Origin: Phoenix dactylifera
Lineage: Eukaryota > Streptophyta > Magnoliopsida > Arecales > Arecaceae
Direction: 5' to 3'
Length of the DNA: 64,000 bases
Assembly: GCF_009389715.1 (NCBI RefSeq)
Contig: NC_052395.1
Span: forward strand, 20,239,993 to 20,303,992
Below are positions 1 to 11,500 of this stretch, one piece after another. The notes below the pieces were generated by a model, which was not told the origin of the DNA, ran no database searches, and saw only the letters and a list, made by a program, of their open reading frames with translations. The number at the start of each line of letters is the position of its first letter. Position 1 is the first letter of the stretch. A program made the position numbers and the translations under genes.

Positions 1-1395
1 ATTACGGGGGAAATCCGGTGTCTCGCATAGGCGGCGGGGGTCGGAAGAAGTCCCGACCCTCAATTTCCATCAGGATCTCGGCCCGGGGGGCGTTGACGGG
101 GTGTATAGTTCTCGTACTTTCCCCGGGTACGTCCGAGGCCGCGGTGGGGACCTCGGTCGAGGAGGGGTCCTCTGCTGAGGTCGCCCCTGCTGACGGGGCG
201 GGCTCCTCAGTCTGAGGAGATTCTTCTCATGGCGAGGGGATCGGCTCCTCTGTTGGCCGCGCTCCTCGGCGGCGCTTCTTCTGCTTCTTAGAGGCGGGCT
301 CGATTGCTCCCCGCCTAGAGGCAACTGCCTCCTCGGCCTTGGCATACTTCCGGGCCCGGGCCAACATTTCGGTGAAGTCGGCCGGGAAGCTCTTCTCGAT
401 GGAGAAGAGGAATCGGTAGGAGCGAACCCCAGTCTTCAGAGCCGACATGGCTATCCGACTGGTCTAGCTCGCGGACCTCCCATGTGGCGGCGGTGAAGCG
501 GTCCAGGTATTTCCTTGAGGGACTCCCCTCTTTCTGTTTGATGTCGAGGAGGGAGTCTGACGTCCGTTGCTGGCGCCGGCTGGCAGCAAAGTTGGTGGCG
601 AACTGCCTGCCGAGTTGCCTCAAAAGAGGACACCGGTGTTCGGCTTCAGTCCAGAAAACCCAAAGCCGAGCGGTCCCTCGGAGGGTTTCTGGGAAGGCCT
701 TGCAAAGTATGGCCCTCCGAGGACCCTTGTAGGGGCCATGAGGGCCCGATTAGCATCTCCAAGTGGTCGAAGGGGTCGGTGATTCCGCTGTACAGGGCTC
801 CACCTGAGGCATTTTGACCTTGCGGGAACCGGCTCATCCTCCGATTCCGGCAGGGAGAAGGGGGACTTGGTAGTGAAGCTCAACGTCTCCCTCCTGCGGA
901 GTCGCCTTCTTTACTGTGAGAGCGCTGCATTTTGGCGTCCAAGTGCCTCAACTTTCTGTCCGAGCTTCACCCCCACCCCAGCGGGTTGTCGCCGCGGTTT
1001 GCGCCGGCTCACGGCGGTCCGGGGCTGACTCAGCCTCAGAGGGCTGGAGTCCTTCTGTTGAGAGCCTCCCCGGTAGCTCTCTCTGGGGGGAAGTCCGTTC
1101 TTCGTTATTGGCTCTGGAGGAGCCATGTAGATTCTGGCCGGGGAGAACCGGGCCGTTGGGAAGAAATTCCGGCGGGACCTGGGCCCGCGGGGGAAGCGTT
1201 GGTAAAGCTTCCTCGCGTCGCAGGCCCTGAACGGCGGCGGCAAGGGCCTGGACTTGCTGTACTAAGGCGTTGAACTGTTCCGGCTGGACCCTGAGGAACT
1301 GGGTCAGCCGGAGTTGGAGAATTCTGGACAGAGCGTCCAGGACTTTGCGGGGGACGCCGGGAGACGTTGGAGGCTCCCTTACTTCTCAACTTCAT
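1..1395 (-). pseudogene. Ty3/gypsy gag polyprotein, frameshifted, cut by the window edge
   Basis: Minus-strand coding begins at an ATG at 1395, just inside the LTR and primer-binding region, and runs off the left edge. The product is the capsid-type gag of a plant Ty3/gypsy retrotransposon. Recognisable segments are scattered over frames: a motif of the type TDPFDHLE near 760-790, a stretch containing QLGRQFATNFAASRRQQ near 560-615, KYLDRFTAATWEVR near 475-520, and a basic tail KKQKKRRRG near 255-275. The frame is lost at least twice. One break, near 450, looks like a single extra base between the DQS and MSALKTG segments. The region is far more GC-rich than its surroundings. The pol genes would lie left of the window. 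The family call is from motif recognition only. Confidence 0.75.
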
Positions 1396-1428
1396 GACTG
1401 CTACTCGGGCCCTTCCTCTAGCGCCAAC

Positions 1429-2466
1429 TGTTGCTGGAAATTGGACCCGGGGGCAATCTTCGGTCGAGGGAGAGGGAGCTGCGGGTCACCACGGCGGGGC
1501 GGCGACCAGTCCGGCGGGCGGCGTCCTTCGTCTGGGGTGGCCGGAGAGAGGGAGCTGGGGATCCTCACGGCGGGGCAGCGATCCGTCAGCGGGCGGCGTC
1601 CTCCGTCTGGGTGCCTGCAGACAAGCGGTGGCCGGGTTTTCCGGCGCCGGCCCTCCGACGCTCAAGTCAGGGAGGGGGCAGATAGTGTAAGGAGGAGATG
1701 AACAGTGGCTTGTAAGGCGCGGAATTTCCCAACCCCCTCCTGAGAAGCTAAGGCTCCCTTTTATAGGTGGGGGTCGGTTTACCTGTGATGTAACAGGGCG
1801 AGGCCATAGTACGGCTCGGCATGTGGCTCAGGTCGGCGCACGATCAGGCGAATCATTGTGCTGATGTCGGCGGTGAGGGCGTCGTACGACCCGAACCAGT
1901 ACGCTACCAGGCGAATCATTGCATTGGTGTCGGAGGTATGGCCGAGATCAGAGACTTATCATGGTTGACCAGACTCTGCTGGGCTAACTTGCCGTGGAGA
2001 GCCGAGGATCCGTAGATGTCAGGAGCCATGCGCATTAATTGTGGAGTAAGCCGGAGATCCGCAATAATGGTGGAGTAAGCCGGAGATCCGCATTAATGGT
2101 GGAGTAAGCCGGAGATCCGCATTAATGGTGGAGTAAGCCGGAGATCCGCATTAATGGTGGAGTAAGCCGGAGATCCGCATTAATGGTAGAGTGAACCGGA
2201 GGGTTACAGCGGCCACGCGCAATAAATGCGGAAGCAGTGGCAGGGCATGGTCCTCAGTTGGACCTCGGAGGAGTACGGCCGTAGTAGGTGGCTGACAAGG
2301 GTAGACCTTGAGCGTCAGGATTTTCCTAGGTCGGAGGTCTCGAGGTCGGATGTCTTGAGGTCGGGCGTTCCGAGGTCGGACGCCGATTTCAGCTGTTCAG
2401 GGTCGGCGATTGTGCGGCTTCTTGGGGCATTTGTGTCACTTGGGGAAAAATCTTATTTCCCCAACA
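1429..2466 (-). repeat. 5' LTR of the Ty3/gypsy element
   Basis: On the minus strand this block starts TGTTGGGG (ending at 2466) and ends CAGCAACA (at 1429), the TG...CA boundary and short inverted termini expected of an LTR. Immediately inside it on the minus strand is a TTGGCGCTAGAGGAAGGG segment (about 1408-1426) in the primer-binding position, followed by the gag ATG at 1395. The LTR is about 1,038 bp and carries a 29-bp tandem array. The partner LTR is outside the window, so the boundaries rest on structure alone. Confidence 0.65.
2040..2200. repeat. 29-bp tandem repeat array inside the gypsy LTR
   Basis: About five and a half head-to-tail copies of a 29-bp unit. Each contains GGTGGAGTAAGCCGGAGATC followed by CGCATTAAT. 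The middle copies are identical. The first has CAATAAT for CATTAAT, and the last is diverged (GGTAGAGTGAACCGGA). Near identity of the central copies suggests recent expansion by slippage or unequal exchange within the LTR. Confidence 0.9.
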
Positions 2467-3396
2467 ATACCTATAATGGTTATTTTCTTGCACTCAAAAG
2501 GTGATAAACAGGATAGGTGCCGCCAGCTGATAGCAGGAATGTATCTATCAAGTTACATAAATAATAGAAAATATCTTTAAAAGATAGATAACATCCATCC
2601 ATGTTTCCTCTCACATACATCATATGAACCTAAGAGTGGTAGTAATTATTAAGTTGAATACATGAATGAGAAATCACAATTTCCCTTTGTGGTTCCACTA
2701 ATATCTTTCATCTTTCACAACTTTCACCACAGTCACGTTTAGGTTGACAGGAGTTTCCATGCATTGAATCCCAACAAATTAAATCTCTCATAGAAGATCA
2801 ATAACACACACCATGCTGCATAGATAGATTCCCTCTATAGACCAGGCCATCTCAACCCTAAGAAGTGTCTATTTTACCAAGATATATGGTGTAAAATTTT
2901 TCTTGTAATGTTGTTCAAACTGTTGATGCCTTCAACATCACTAAAATTATTATGATTCTACCCACTAACATAGACACTGAGAAACTAAGACTAGTTGATT
3001 AGAAGAATTTTGCAGTTAGGATGGCTAACAAGAGCCAATGAAGAATATAAATACTAATTCCAACTACACTAACAAAAGCCTAACTCTTGCAGTTATTCAA
3101 GTCCACACTCAACTTTGTTCTACCTTTATCATGCTTGCTTAAGCAACAATTCTTGTATGCTGTTTTCTCCTAGTAAACACTCAAGTAGTGCTTTTCAGTG
3201 CAGCAGCCAATGTGCATAGCAATCCTTCATATAGGACTTAAATTTTGATGCCAGAAAAGAAAGTCTCAAAGTTATTCACCGCTGCTGACTACGCCCCTTA
3301 GCAAACTAAACCATACTAGGTTTTGGACGCATATGGCTTACAATATTGATGCTTTTAGGATAGAAAGAGCTGAAAAAGCTAAAGATACCATGAAAT
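2467..3396. other. Intron/intergenic sequence between two retrotransposons
   Basis: AT-rich sequence with no convincing coding potential on either strand. It lies between the gypsy LTR and copia-1, probably inside the last intron of the minus-strand gene whose first exon is at 12951. The missing final exon of that gene was looked for here and not seen. Confidence 0.5.
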
Positions 3397-3716
3397 TGTT
3401 GGAAGTTAATGCAACTTAGAGCTTGTTTTTAATTACTGTTATGTTTCCTATGGCAGTCCAAGTTGTATGGGTCAATGTTGTCTCTTCATTTCTCTATGAT
3501 CATGTCTGCTCTCTTTAATGTTCCAGAACTGTTCAAGTGTGTTTTAAGAAAATTTGTAAGCCCTGCTGTCTTGGAAGGAAGTCTAAAAGATATAAGAAAA
3601 ATCCCTTCAGAATATTGCCTCTGTTACTCTCTGCACATCTGATTTGTGAGCTCTACTGTAGCAACTCAAGTTTGATTAAATTAGAAACTTTATTCAGGTT
3701 CTTTAGACAACCAACA
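3397..3716 (+). repeat. copia-1 5' LTR
   Basis: 320 bp beginning TGTTGGAAG and ending CCAACA. It is seven bases longer than the 3' copy, and every length difference is an extra base on this side, mostly next to runs of the same base. Confidence 0.95.
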
Positions 3717-3718
3717 AC

Positions 3719-3730
3719 TGGTATCAGAGC
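3719..3730 (+). other. copia-1 primer-binding site
   Basis: TGGTATCAGAGC, two bases inside the 5' LTR, is the complement of the 3' end of plant initiator tRNA-Met, the usual minus-strand primer of copia elements. Confidence 0.9.
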
Positions 3731-3796
3731 AGTGTTTCGATAGATATATCTAGGCGTATTTCTCCCACAAAAGAAGACAGCAACTACAGGACCAGA

Positions 3797-4815
3797 TGGC
3801 TTCCTCTGCTGCAGAAAATCCTGCTTCTTCTTTCTCTGTTATTCCAGTTTTTGGAGGTGAAAAATTATGAATTTTGGAAGGTGAAAATGAGGACTTTGCT
3901 CTTGTCTGAGGTCTTGGAACATTGTTGAAAAAGGTTTCAAAGATCCTGATGATGAGAGTGGACTTTCTAATGCCCAAAGGAAGAGACTTGATGCAAACAG
4001 AATGACAGATGCTAGAGCCTTCTCCAAGATTCAAAATGGAGTTTCTCCAACCATTTTTCCAAGAATCATCAGAGCCAATACAGCCAAACAAGCCTGGGAG
4101 ACCTTGCAACGGGAGTTTCAAGGTGACAGTAAGGCCATAACAGTAAAACTCCAATTCTTACGAAGGGAGTTTGAAAATTTAAAAATGAAGCAATCTGAAT
4201 CTGTAAAAGATTATTTCTCCAGAGTCATTAAGGTGGTCAATCAGATTGAAGACGTATGGTGAAGATATTTCTGATCAGAAGATAGTTGAGAAAATCTTAA
4301 TCAGCTTGCCGGAAAAATATGATTACATTGTTGCAGCAATTGAAGAGTCAAAGGATCTCAGCACCTTGTCCGTTGAGCAATTGATGGGTTCCTTGGAGTC
4401 TCATGAGCAGAGGAGACAATGGCATTCAGACCAATCGATTGAAAGTGCTTTTCAATCAAAGCTCAACTTGAAGCCTCAAAGATCCTTCAAGAAAGGTGAT
4501 TCAAGCAATCAACAAAGAAGATGGAAGAAGAATGACTCAAAGAAGGAAGAAAGAAAATATGAGAAAGGTATGTTCTCCAATGACTCTAAAATGTTATATA
4601 AGATTTGCAAAAAGACAAACCATGATACCTCAAGTTGCTGGCATCGTGGAAAAGCCTCAATGCAATCACTGTAAGAAGTTTGGGCATATTGAAAAAAATT
4701 GCAGATTTAAGACAAACAATCAAGCTAACTTCACTGAGCAAAAGGATGATGATGAAGGAAATTTATTTTATGCTTGCCAAGTAGCTTGTGAAGAAAGAAT
4801 AGTGTATGGTACCTA
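3797..4815 (+). pseudogene. copia-1 gag and protease region, frameshifted
   Basis: The gag start is probably the ATG at 3797 (product begins MASSAAENP). Capsid-type (UBN2-like) sequence continues through QAWETLQREFQGDSK (about 4090-4135) and LPEKYDYIVAAIEESK (about 4310-4350). A CX2CX4HX4C zinc knuckle (CNHCKKFGHIEKNC) lies at about 4662-4703. The aspartic protease signature, LDSGCSNHM-like, spans the stop near 4816. The frame is lost near 3863, 3915, 4255, 4655 and 4805. Most breaks look like a single added base. The product would be the virus-like particle protein and its processing protease, but it is not translatable as written. Confidence 0.85.
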
Positions 4816-4836
4816 GATAGTGGGTGTAGTAATCAT

Positions 4837-5929
4837 ATGTCACCAAATGAAAAAATATTAGTTGGTATTGATACTACAGTCACACCTAAGGTACGGTTGG
4901 AAAATGGAGCTATTGTTCAAGCCAAAGGAAAAGGAAGCATTGCTGTTGAAACTAGAAAAGGAACGAAGCATGTTCATGATGTTTTGCTTGTTCCTAACCT
5001 TGAACAGAACTTGCTAAGTGTTGGGCAACTAGTGGAGAATGGCTATTGTCTCTGCTTTGAAGATGATGGCTGCATAATTTATGATCGAAAAAATAAGACT
5101 ATGGCAATTGCATCTGTCAAGATGACCAAGAACAGAAATTTTTTTATTGAATTCAAGTATGAATCAGTTTCAGCTTTTAAAGGAGAAGTTGTTGAAGATT
5201 CTTGGCTATGGCATAAAAGATTTTGTCATCTAAACTTCCATAGGCTAAAGCTATTAAAGCAGAAAAAATATGGTGAATGGGCTGCCTGACATTGAAATCA
5301 GTTTGGATCCATGTGAAGGGTGTATAATGGGCAAGCAGCATCGTGGATCATTTCCAAAACAAAGCTCATGGAGAGCAAAGGCACCATTGGAGCTTATACA
5401 CACGGATATATGTGGACAAATGAGAACTCCCTTTTTGAATCACTACAGGTACTTTCTTATTTTTGTTGATGATTTCTCTCGAATGACCTGGGTTTATTTT
5501 TTGAAAGAAAAATCAGAGGCCTTTCTTGTATTCAAGAAATTCAAGGCATTCGTTGAGAAACAAAGTGCAAGACTATTAAGACTATTCGAAGTGACAGGGG
5601 AGGTGAGTACACTTCAGAAAATTTTGAAGAATATTGCAAAGATGAAGGTATTTGGAAGCAATTGACAGCAGGGATATAGCCCACAGCAAAATGGAGTAGC
5701 TGAGCGCAATAACTGGACTCTTGTGAAGATGGCTACCTCAATGTTAAATGAGAAAGGCTTACCAAAAACCTTCTGGGCTGAAGCTGTTCATACAGCAGCT
5801 TATATTCTCAACAGAAGTCCAACAAAGGCAGTGAAGAACAAGACTCCAATTGAAGCTTGGTGTGGAATCAAGCCATCGGTAAGGCATTTCAAAGTTTTTC
5901 GGTTGCATTTGCTACTCACACATTCCTAG
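4837..5929 (+). pseudogene. copia-1 integrase region, frameshifted
   Basis: Gag-pre-integrase sequence is seen at about 5200-5350 (SWLWHKRFCHLNFHRL, then CEGCIMGKQHRGSFPK). The integrase core follows: HTDICGQM carries the first catalytic Asp, and FVDDFSRMTWVYF lies near 5460-5500. The PQQNGVAERNN segment with the catalytic Glu is at about 5680-5712 in another frame. Frame breaks lie near 5265, 5570, 5667, 5898 and 5965. Integrase would insert the cDNA, but this copy is not translatable as written. Confidence 0.85.
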
Positions 5930-5970
5930 TGTGAAGAGAGCAAAGTTTGATATGAAAATGTAAAATGTAT

Positions 5971-7786
5971 CTTTGTTGGATATAGCTCGGAGACAAAAGG
6001 GTATCGGCTTTATAATATTGAAACTAAAAAATTAATCATCAGTAGAGATGTTATTTTTGATGAAAAAGCTTCATGGGAGTGGACTAACAATAGAGTGCAG
6101 GAGATTCCATCTAAAACATGTGAAGTGGAGCACAATACTCCAGAAATTTCAGATGATGGAGCTTCCTCTCAGTCATTTACAGCCCCATCAAATCCAAGCT
6201 CAAGCTCGGGATTGTCTTCTCCCATCAACTCTTCAGCTGAAAGTCCTCCAAGAAGGATGCGAAGTCTGAGTGAAGTGTATGAGGCATGCAATTTTTCTGT
6301 CCTAGAACCTGGAAGCTTTGAAGAAGCAAAACAGCAAGAAGTTTGGGTCAAAGTAATGGAAGCAGAGATGGGTATGATAGAAAAAAACCATACATGGGAG
6401 CTTGTTGATCGGCCTAAAGGAAGAGATGTACAAAAGCACAAAGCAAGGCTTGTCGCCAAAGGATTCGCGCAAAAGCCAGGTATTGACTTCTATGAAACTT
6501 TTGCACCAGTTGCAAGACTTGAAACTATAAGAACTATCATTGCTCTTCCTGCTCAAAGATGCTGGAAAATATACCAGCTTGATGTTAAATCTGCTTTTTT
6601 AAATGGGACACTTGAAGAAGAGATATATGTTGAGCAACCACCGGGATTCTTGGTGAATGGGGGGGAACATAAAGTGTACAAACTGAAAAAGGCCCTTTAT
6701 GGGCTGAAGCAAGCTCCACGGACTTGGTATAGTGAGATAGACAAGTACTTCACCAAGAAGGGCTTTGAGAAAAGCCAAAGTGAACCCACTCTCTATGTCA
6801 TAAAGAAAAAAGCTTCCATGTTGATAGTCTTAATTTATGTTGATGACTTAATCTTTACTGGTGATGATGAGAGATTGATTCAAGAGTTCAAAAGAGATAT
6901 GATGCTGGCTTATGCAATGAGTGACATGGGGCTAATGCATTATTTTTTGGGAATTGAAGTATCCCAAACACAAAATGGCATTTTCATTTCTCAAAAGAAG
7001 TATGCAGAAGGCATTATTAAAAAATTCAAAATGGACAGATGCAAGTCAGTTTCTACTCCCTTGGTTCCAAATGAAAAGTTGAAGAAGGATGATGGTGCTA
7101 AGAAGGCAGATGCTAAAATGTATAAAAGTTTAGTTGGTAGCCTCTTGTATCTTATAGCCACTAGACCAGACATAATGTTTGCTGCAAATTTACTTTCCCG
7201 CTACATGCAAGAACCAAGTCAGAACCATTATGGAGCTGGGAAAAGAGTTCTTAGATACTTGAGAGGCACTCTTGATTATGGGATTTTTTACAAGGCTGGA
7301 GAATGTGCAAGTTTAATTGGTTACAGTGACAGTGATTGGGCTGGTTGTTTGGATGATATGAAGAGCACAAGTGGCTATGTTTTTTCTCTTGGTTCAGGCA
7401 TATGTTCATGGGCATCTAAGAAGCAAAACATTGTGGCGCAATCTTCAGCAGAAGCAGAATATGTGGTTGCAGCAAAAGCAACTTCACAAGCTGTGTGGCT
7501 GCGAAGAATTCTTGAAGACATTGGAGAAAGACAGGAAGAAGAAACCATATTGTTTTGTGACAACAAATCAGCCATTGCTATTGGGAAAAATCCAATCAGT
7601 CATGATCATACCAAGTATATTGCAATCAAATACCATTTCATAAGGGAAGCTATAGAGAATGGTGAAATTCAGCACAAGTATTGCAAGAGTGAAGAGCAGC
7701 TAGCAGATATACTGACAAAAGCACTCCCAAAGAACAAGTTTTGTTATCTCAGAAATCTCATTGGAGTTGTGAAGAAAGTGCATTAA
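5971..7786 (+). CDS. copia-1 reverse transcriptase and RNase H, intact reading frame
   Basis: The frame is open from about 5971; the first in-frame ATG of the long stretch is 6095 and the TAA is at 7784-7786. The first part is the C-terminal integrase extension ([14 protein letters not shown]). The reverse transcriptase follows: [17 protein letters not shown] near 6440-6490, [11 protein letters not shown] near 6578-6610, and the catalytic YVDDLIF near 6836-6856. RNase H motifs are [10 protein letters not shown] (7329-7358), SAEAEYV (about 7447-7467) and [10 protein letters not shown] (about 7556-7585). All catalytic signatures are visible. It would normally be part of one Gag-Pol polyprotein, so this is the undamaged tail of a broken polyprotein, not a gene with its own start. 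Confidence 0.9.
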
Positions 7787-7793
7787 GGGGGAG

Positions 7794-8106
7794 TGTTGGA
7801 AGTTAATGCACTTAGAGCTTGTTTTAATTACTGTTATGTTTCCTTTGCAGTCCAAGTTGTATGGTCAATATGTCTCTTCATTTCTCTATGATCATGTCTG
7901 CTCTCTTTAATGTTCCAGAACTGTTCAATGTGTTTTAAGAAAATTTGTAAGCCCTGCTGTCTTAGAAGGAAGTCTAAAAGACATAAGAAAAATCCTTCAG
8001 AATATTGCCTCTGTTACTCTCTGCACATCTGATTTGTGAGCTCTGCTGTAGCAACTCAAGTTTGATTAAATTAGAAACTTTATTCAGGTTCTTTAGACAA
8101 CCAACA
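7794..8106 (+). repeat. copia-1 3' LTR and polypurine tract
   Basis: 313 bp, TGTTGGAAG...CCAACA, preceded by the polypurine tract AAGGGGGAG at 7785-7793, which overlaps the RNase H stop codon. It is followed directly by the target-site duplication GAAAT. Confidence 0.95.
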
Positions 8107-8595
8107 GAAATATGTGATGGTATTTAACAACAAGGGGTAAAATACATGCATCTAATGATCAGCTTTATACTAGATCAATCAAATATCTTTATAGTGGGAA
8201 CATGAAAAATTAAATAAAGCCCCCACTTTCCCTTAGGGAACAAGAATGCATCTGACACATTCATTTTCTCAGAACAGATCATTGGGGTCAAAGCCATAAA
8301 CACAGTGTTCATAAAACTTGAAAGAAGTAAATTATAACCATCTATAGCATGCTTCATAAAGAACATGTACCTTCAACTTAAACAGAAAATATAACGATAT
8401 TCTGACATCTTGATGTAAAGAATTATTTCAAAAATCAAAAAAATAAATGACAGTATGAAGCATGTGAAGTTTTTAGTTTTCTATGTTTGTCATGGATCAA
8501 GGATGCACCCATGGATTCATGACAAATATGAATGCGACAAAAATGTTGAAACAAGGTCACAAACAGAAGGACAAGTTATGAGAAAGAAACACTAC

Positions 8596-11500
8596 CCCCA
8601 ATGTAACTTCCGTCTCTTCCTTGAGTCTGGATTTGTTTTTTCTACCTGATGAAATGAGAAAAAAGAGTTAGGTCCAATAAGTCAACTGGGAATTTTTTTG
8701 AGTGACAAAAATAGACTTGAAGCAACCTGCCATTCAAATATAAAGATTTGAAGTATTAGTAAAACTAATTACCCAAAATCCTACAGCCTCGCCTCATTAA
8801 TAAATAGCATAAGAAACAATATTATTAATTTTATGGTAAACTAATCCTGATTAATTTGTATATCTGAAGATACTGGAGGGTGCCTTTTATCTATTTTCTT
8901 TTTTGCAATCTGAAAAAAACTGTTTAATTCATTCACGCATATCCACAAATTTATTCCAGAGCCAGCAGATGTATCATGATTATCATGATTAAGCATAGAC
9001 CGATCCTTTAAATTGCTACAAAGAAATTACACAAAGATGATCACAAGAATTAAGAAGTGACATGGACTTTAAATGTTTATTAATCAAGAAAAGAAAAAGC
9101 AGTTTGTTGCACTTACCAAGCAAGTATTCTCTTTTAATTTGGAAACATTTGAATCTTCAGTGTCACCAGATGCAGATATATCTTTACCATCCTTAATGTC
9201 AAGCTCCTCCAAGCACAGATTCGCATCCCTACCAGAATTCCCTGAAGAAATCACAAAAATATGAATGAACTGATTATGATAACAAAAGGTTAGAGATCAG
9301 AAGGTACCTTTAAATTTTGCTTTATCCTTTGTTTTTTCCTTTTAACAACAATCGTTTATTGTGTAGTTCCTGTAGAATGCAACAATAACAACAAATAAGA
9401 ATGAGAGCTGTAATAATATAATGAGAATGTGATAAACCACACCTATGGAAGATTCAAGAGCCCCGCCTGATGATTCGACTCTGAATATGTGGGGAAACAT
9501 ATAGAGCACAGAAAGGAAACATTAGACAGATCATGGTTTCAAGTCTATCTATAACTCTAAAAATAAAACTAAAATATGTTCACATCAACCAAAGGCAATT
9601 TGGAATTCGGGTTAGTTTCATAATTTCAACTACAACTAACTTATGGGGCCAAATTTATTGTATATACGGTCCAAAATGTCTTAAGCAATAATCTTAATTT
9701 GAGGCTTGTTATTTTTCATTCTTTTTGAGATTGTTCTTGTGTGATATATTAAGCCTCTCAAAAGCCTTTTTTGCAAGATTGAATTCAAAATTTACAATTT
9801 TTAAGTAGAATTACAAGCAAGTAGGTGTTGGTTTGCATTTTTTTTCCTAGGATACGCTATTATTCTGTAAACCTAATCAAAAAGTGCAATATCTTGTAAA
9901 CCTTGCTCACAACTTGTAAAGTATCACAGAAAACAGTAAAAATCACAAACTATGATATGTTTTTGTAAAATGTTAAAAAAACATTTTTTTTATTTCAACA
10001 ACATTAATTTATATTGTTGGTGTAGAAGATTCTCACTAAACAACATACTATCACTTTAATATTTTGTCTGATCTATTGGTGTAATTTGTGATATCTTCTC
10101 TTATTCTTTTTCTAATTCCTAGGCTTTATTTTTATTCTTACAGTTTCTAAAAGGTGTCAAATAATTCAAATTACATTAAAAACAACTGAAGGTTCAAAAT
10201 CATACAATATACTCTCCACTGATATCTGAATGTTGTTCTCTTCTATTTATATTTTTCTATTTCTTTAGGACTTCAGACCAAAACTCTGAAATTTGCATCT
10301 GAACAGCCAAAATTGTTGAAACAACTCTTTGACTTTGCCCAAGCCAAATAATTGAATCTTTAAGAGCCTTTGTAAGGAAGAACAGATTAAGATAAAAATC
10401 AAGGATTCATAAGAGGGTTAAGCAAGCAGGAGAAAAATAGTTGAATCCATCACAAAAAGTTTATTTCTCAAGATCTCAAACTTCGTAATCATGGCCCTAC
10501 TCTTGAAAGCTTACATAGATCCCCAACAAAACTAAGTTTAGAAAACTTTTAATAACAAACTTGATTCTAAAGTATAAAACTATTATCATGATTAGAATAC
10601 TATTTTTACGTAATGAATATTTAGCCGACGGCCATGAGAGATTGATCCTAAAATCAAAAAAAAAAAAAAAAATCCCAAAAACCTAAATTTGCCAAATTCC
10701 AACAATTGAGCGAGAACTTTTGCATTCTAGGAGCTTTCAACTCTCTTAGAGATTCATGTTTTGTCCACACAATCTAAAATATTTCTAAATCCGAGCCACA
10801 TCAAACTCCCCCTTTTGAGAACTTGTCCCTTGTTATAAAGGGCGGCCCTATGCACCAGGCTCTTGCCATTGTGGGGTTTGGGGAGGGTCAAATGCGTGCG
10901 ACATTACCTCTATGTGCAGAGAGGCTATTTCCATAGAGCTTATCCACAATTCAAAGGTTATTTCCATAGAACTTATCCGCAATTCAAAAACAAAAATTAG
11001 AACCTTTATGATAAAGAAGAGCTAAAGACAAAGTTAAATAAGAGAGCATACGAGGAGGGTTAAAAGAGAAGAGAAGATGAGTCGTGAAATCCACCACAAA
11101 GGAATATTTATCATCTCAAAAAAAACAAATATTTTGATGATAGTGTTTCTCTTAAAAGTGTAAATAGATCTATAATAATACAAAACCGAGAACTTTTTTT
11201 AATAAGTGTGAACTAGAGAATTCCTATTATAACTAAAATACTGTTAACCTAAGGTTGCTCAAAAAAAAATCAGCAATTGGGGAAAAATTCATGATTAAGT
11301 TACAGTATAATTTTGACCAAACCCTTACCTCTAAATGAGATATCAATCCTAAATCTTCCAAAGACCCTTCCAACAAATAAAATATCACAGAAATCCAATA
11401 TTGAATGAAAAGTTCAGCCTTCATGAAGCCCGTTAGCTACAGTGCAGTAAATTTCATCCATTCAATCTAACGAATCACCAAAATTATGCCGCATGAGAAC

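Larger units (their letters stand above)
3397..8106 (+). mobile_element. Complete Ty1/copia LTR retrotransposon, copia-1
   Basis: All structural parts are present: 5' LTR 3397-3716, primer-binding site from 3719 matching initiator tRNA-Met (TGGTATCAGAGC), gag, protease, integrase, reverse transcriptase and RNase H in copia order, polypurine tract 7785-7793, and 3' LTR 7794-8106. A perfect 5-bp target-site duplication GAAAT flanks it (3392-3396 and 8107-8111). The last third is one long open frame, but the first half is broken by many one- or two-base indels, so the copy as written cannot make Gag or integrase. The LTRs differ by roughly five substitutions plus seven single-base length differences. 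It sits in the long last intron of the gene with exons at 8596-12951. Confidence 0.95.
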
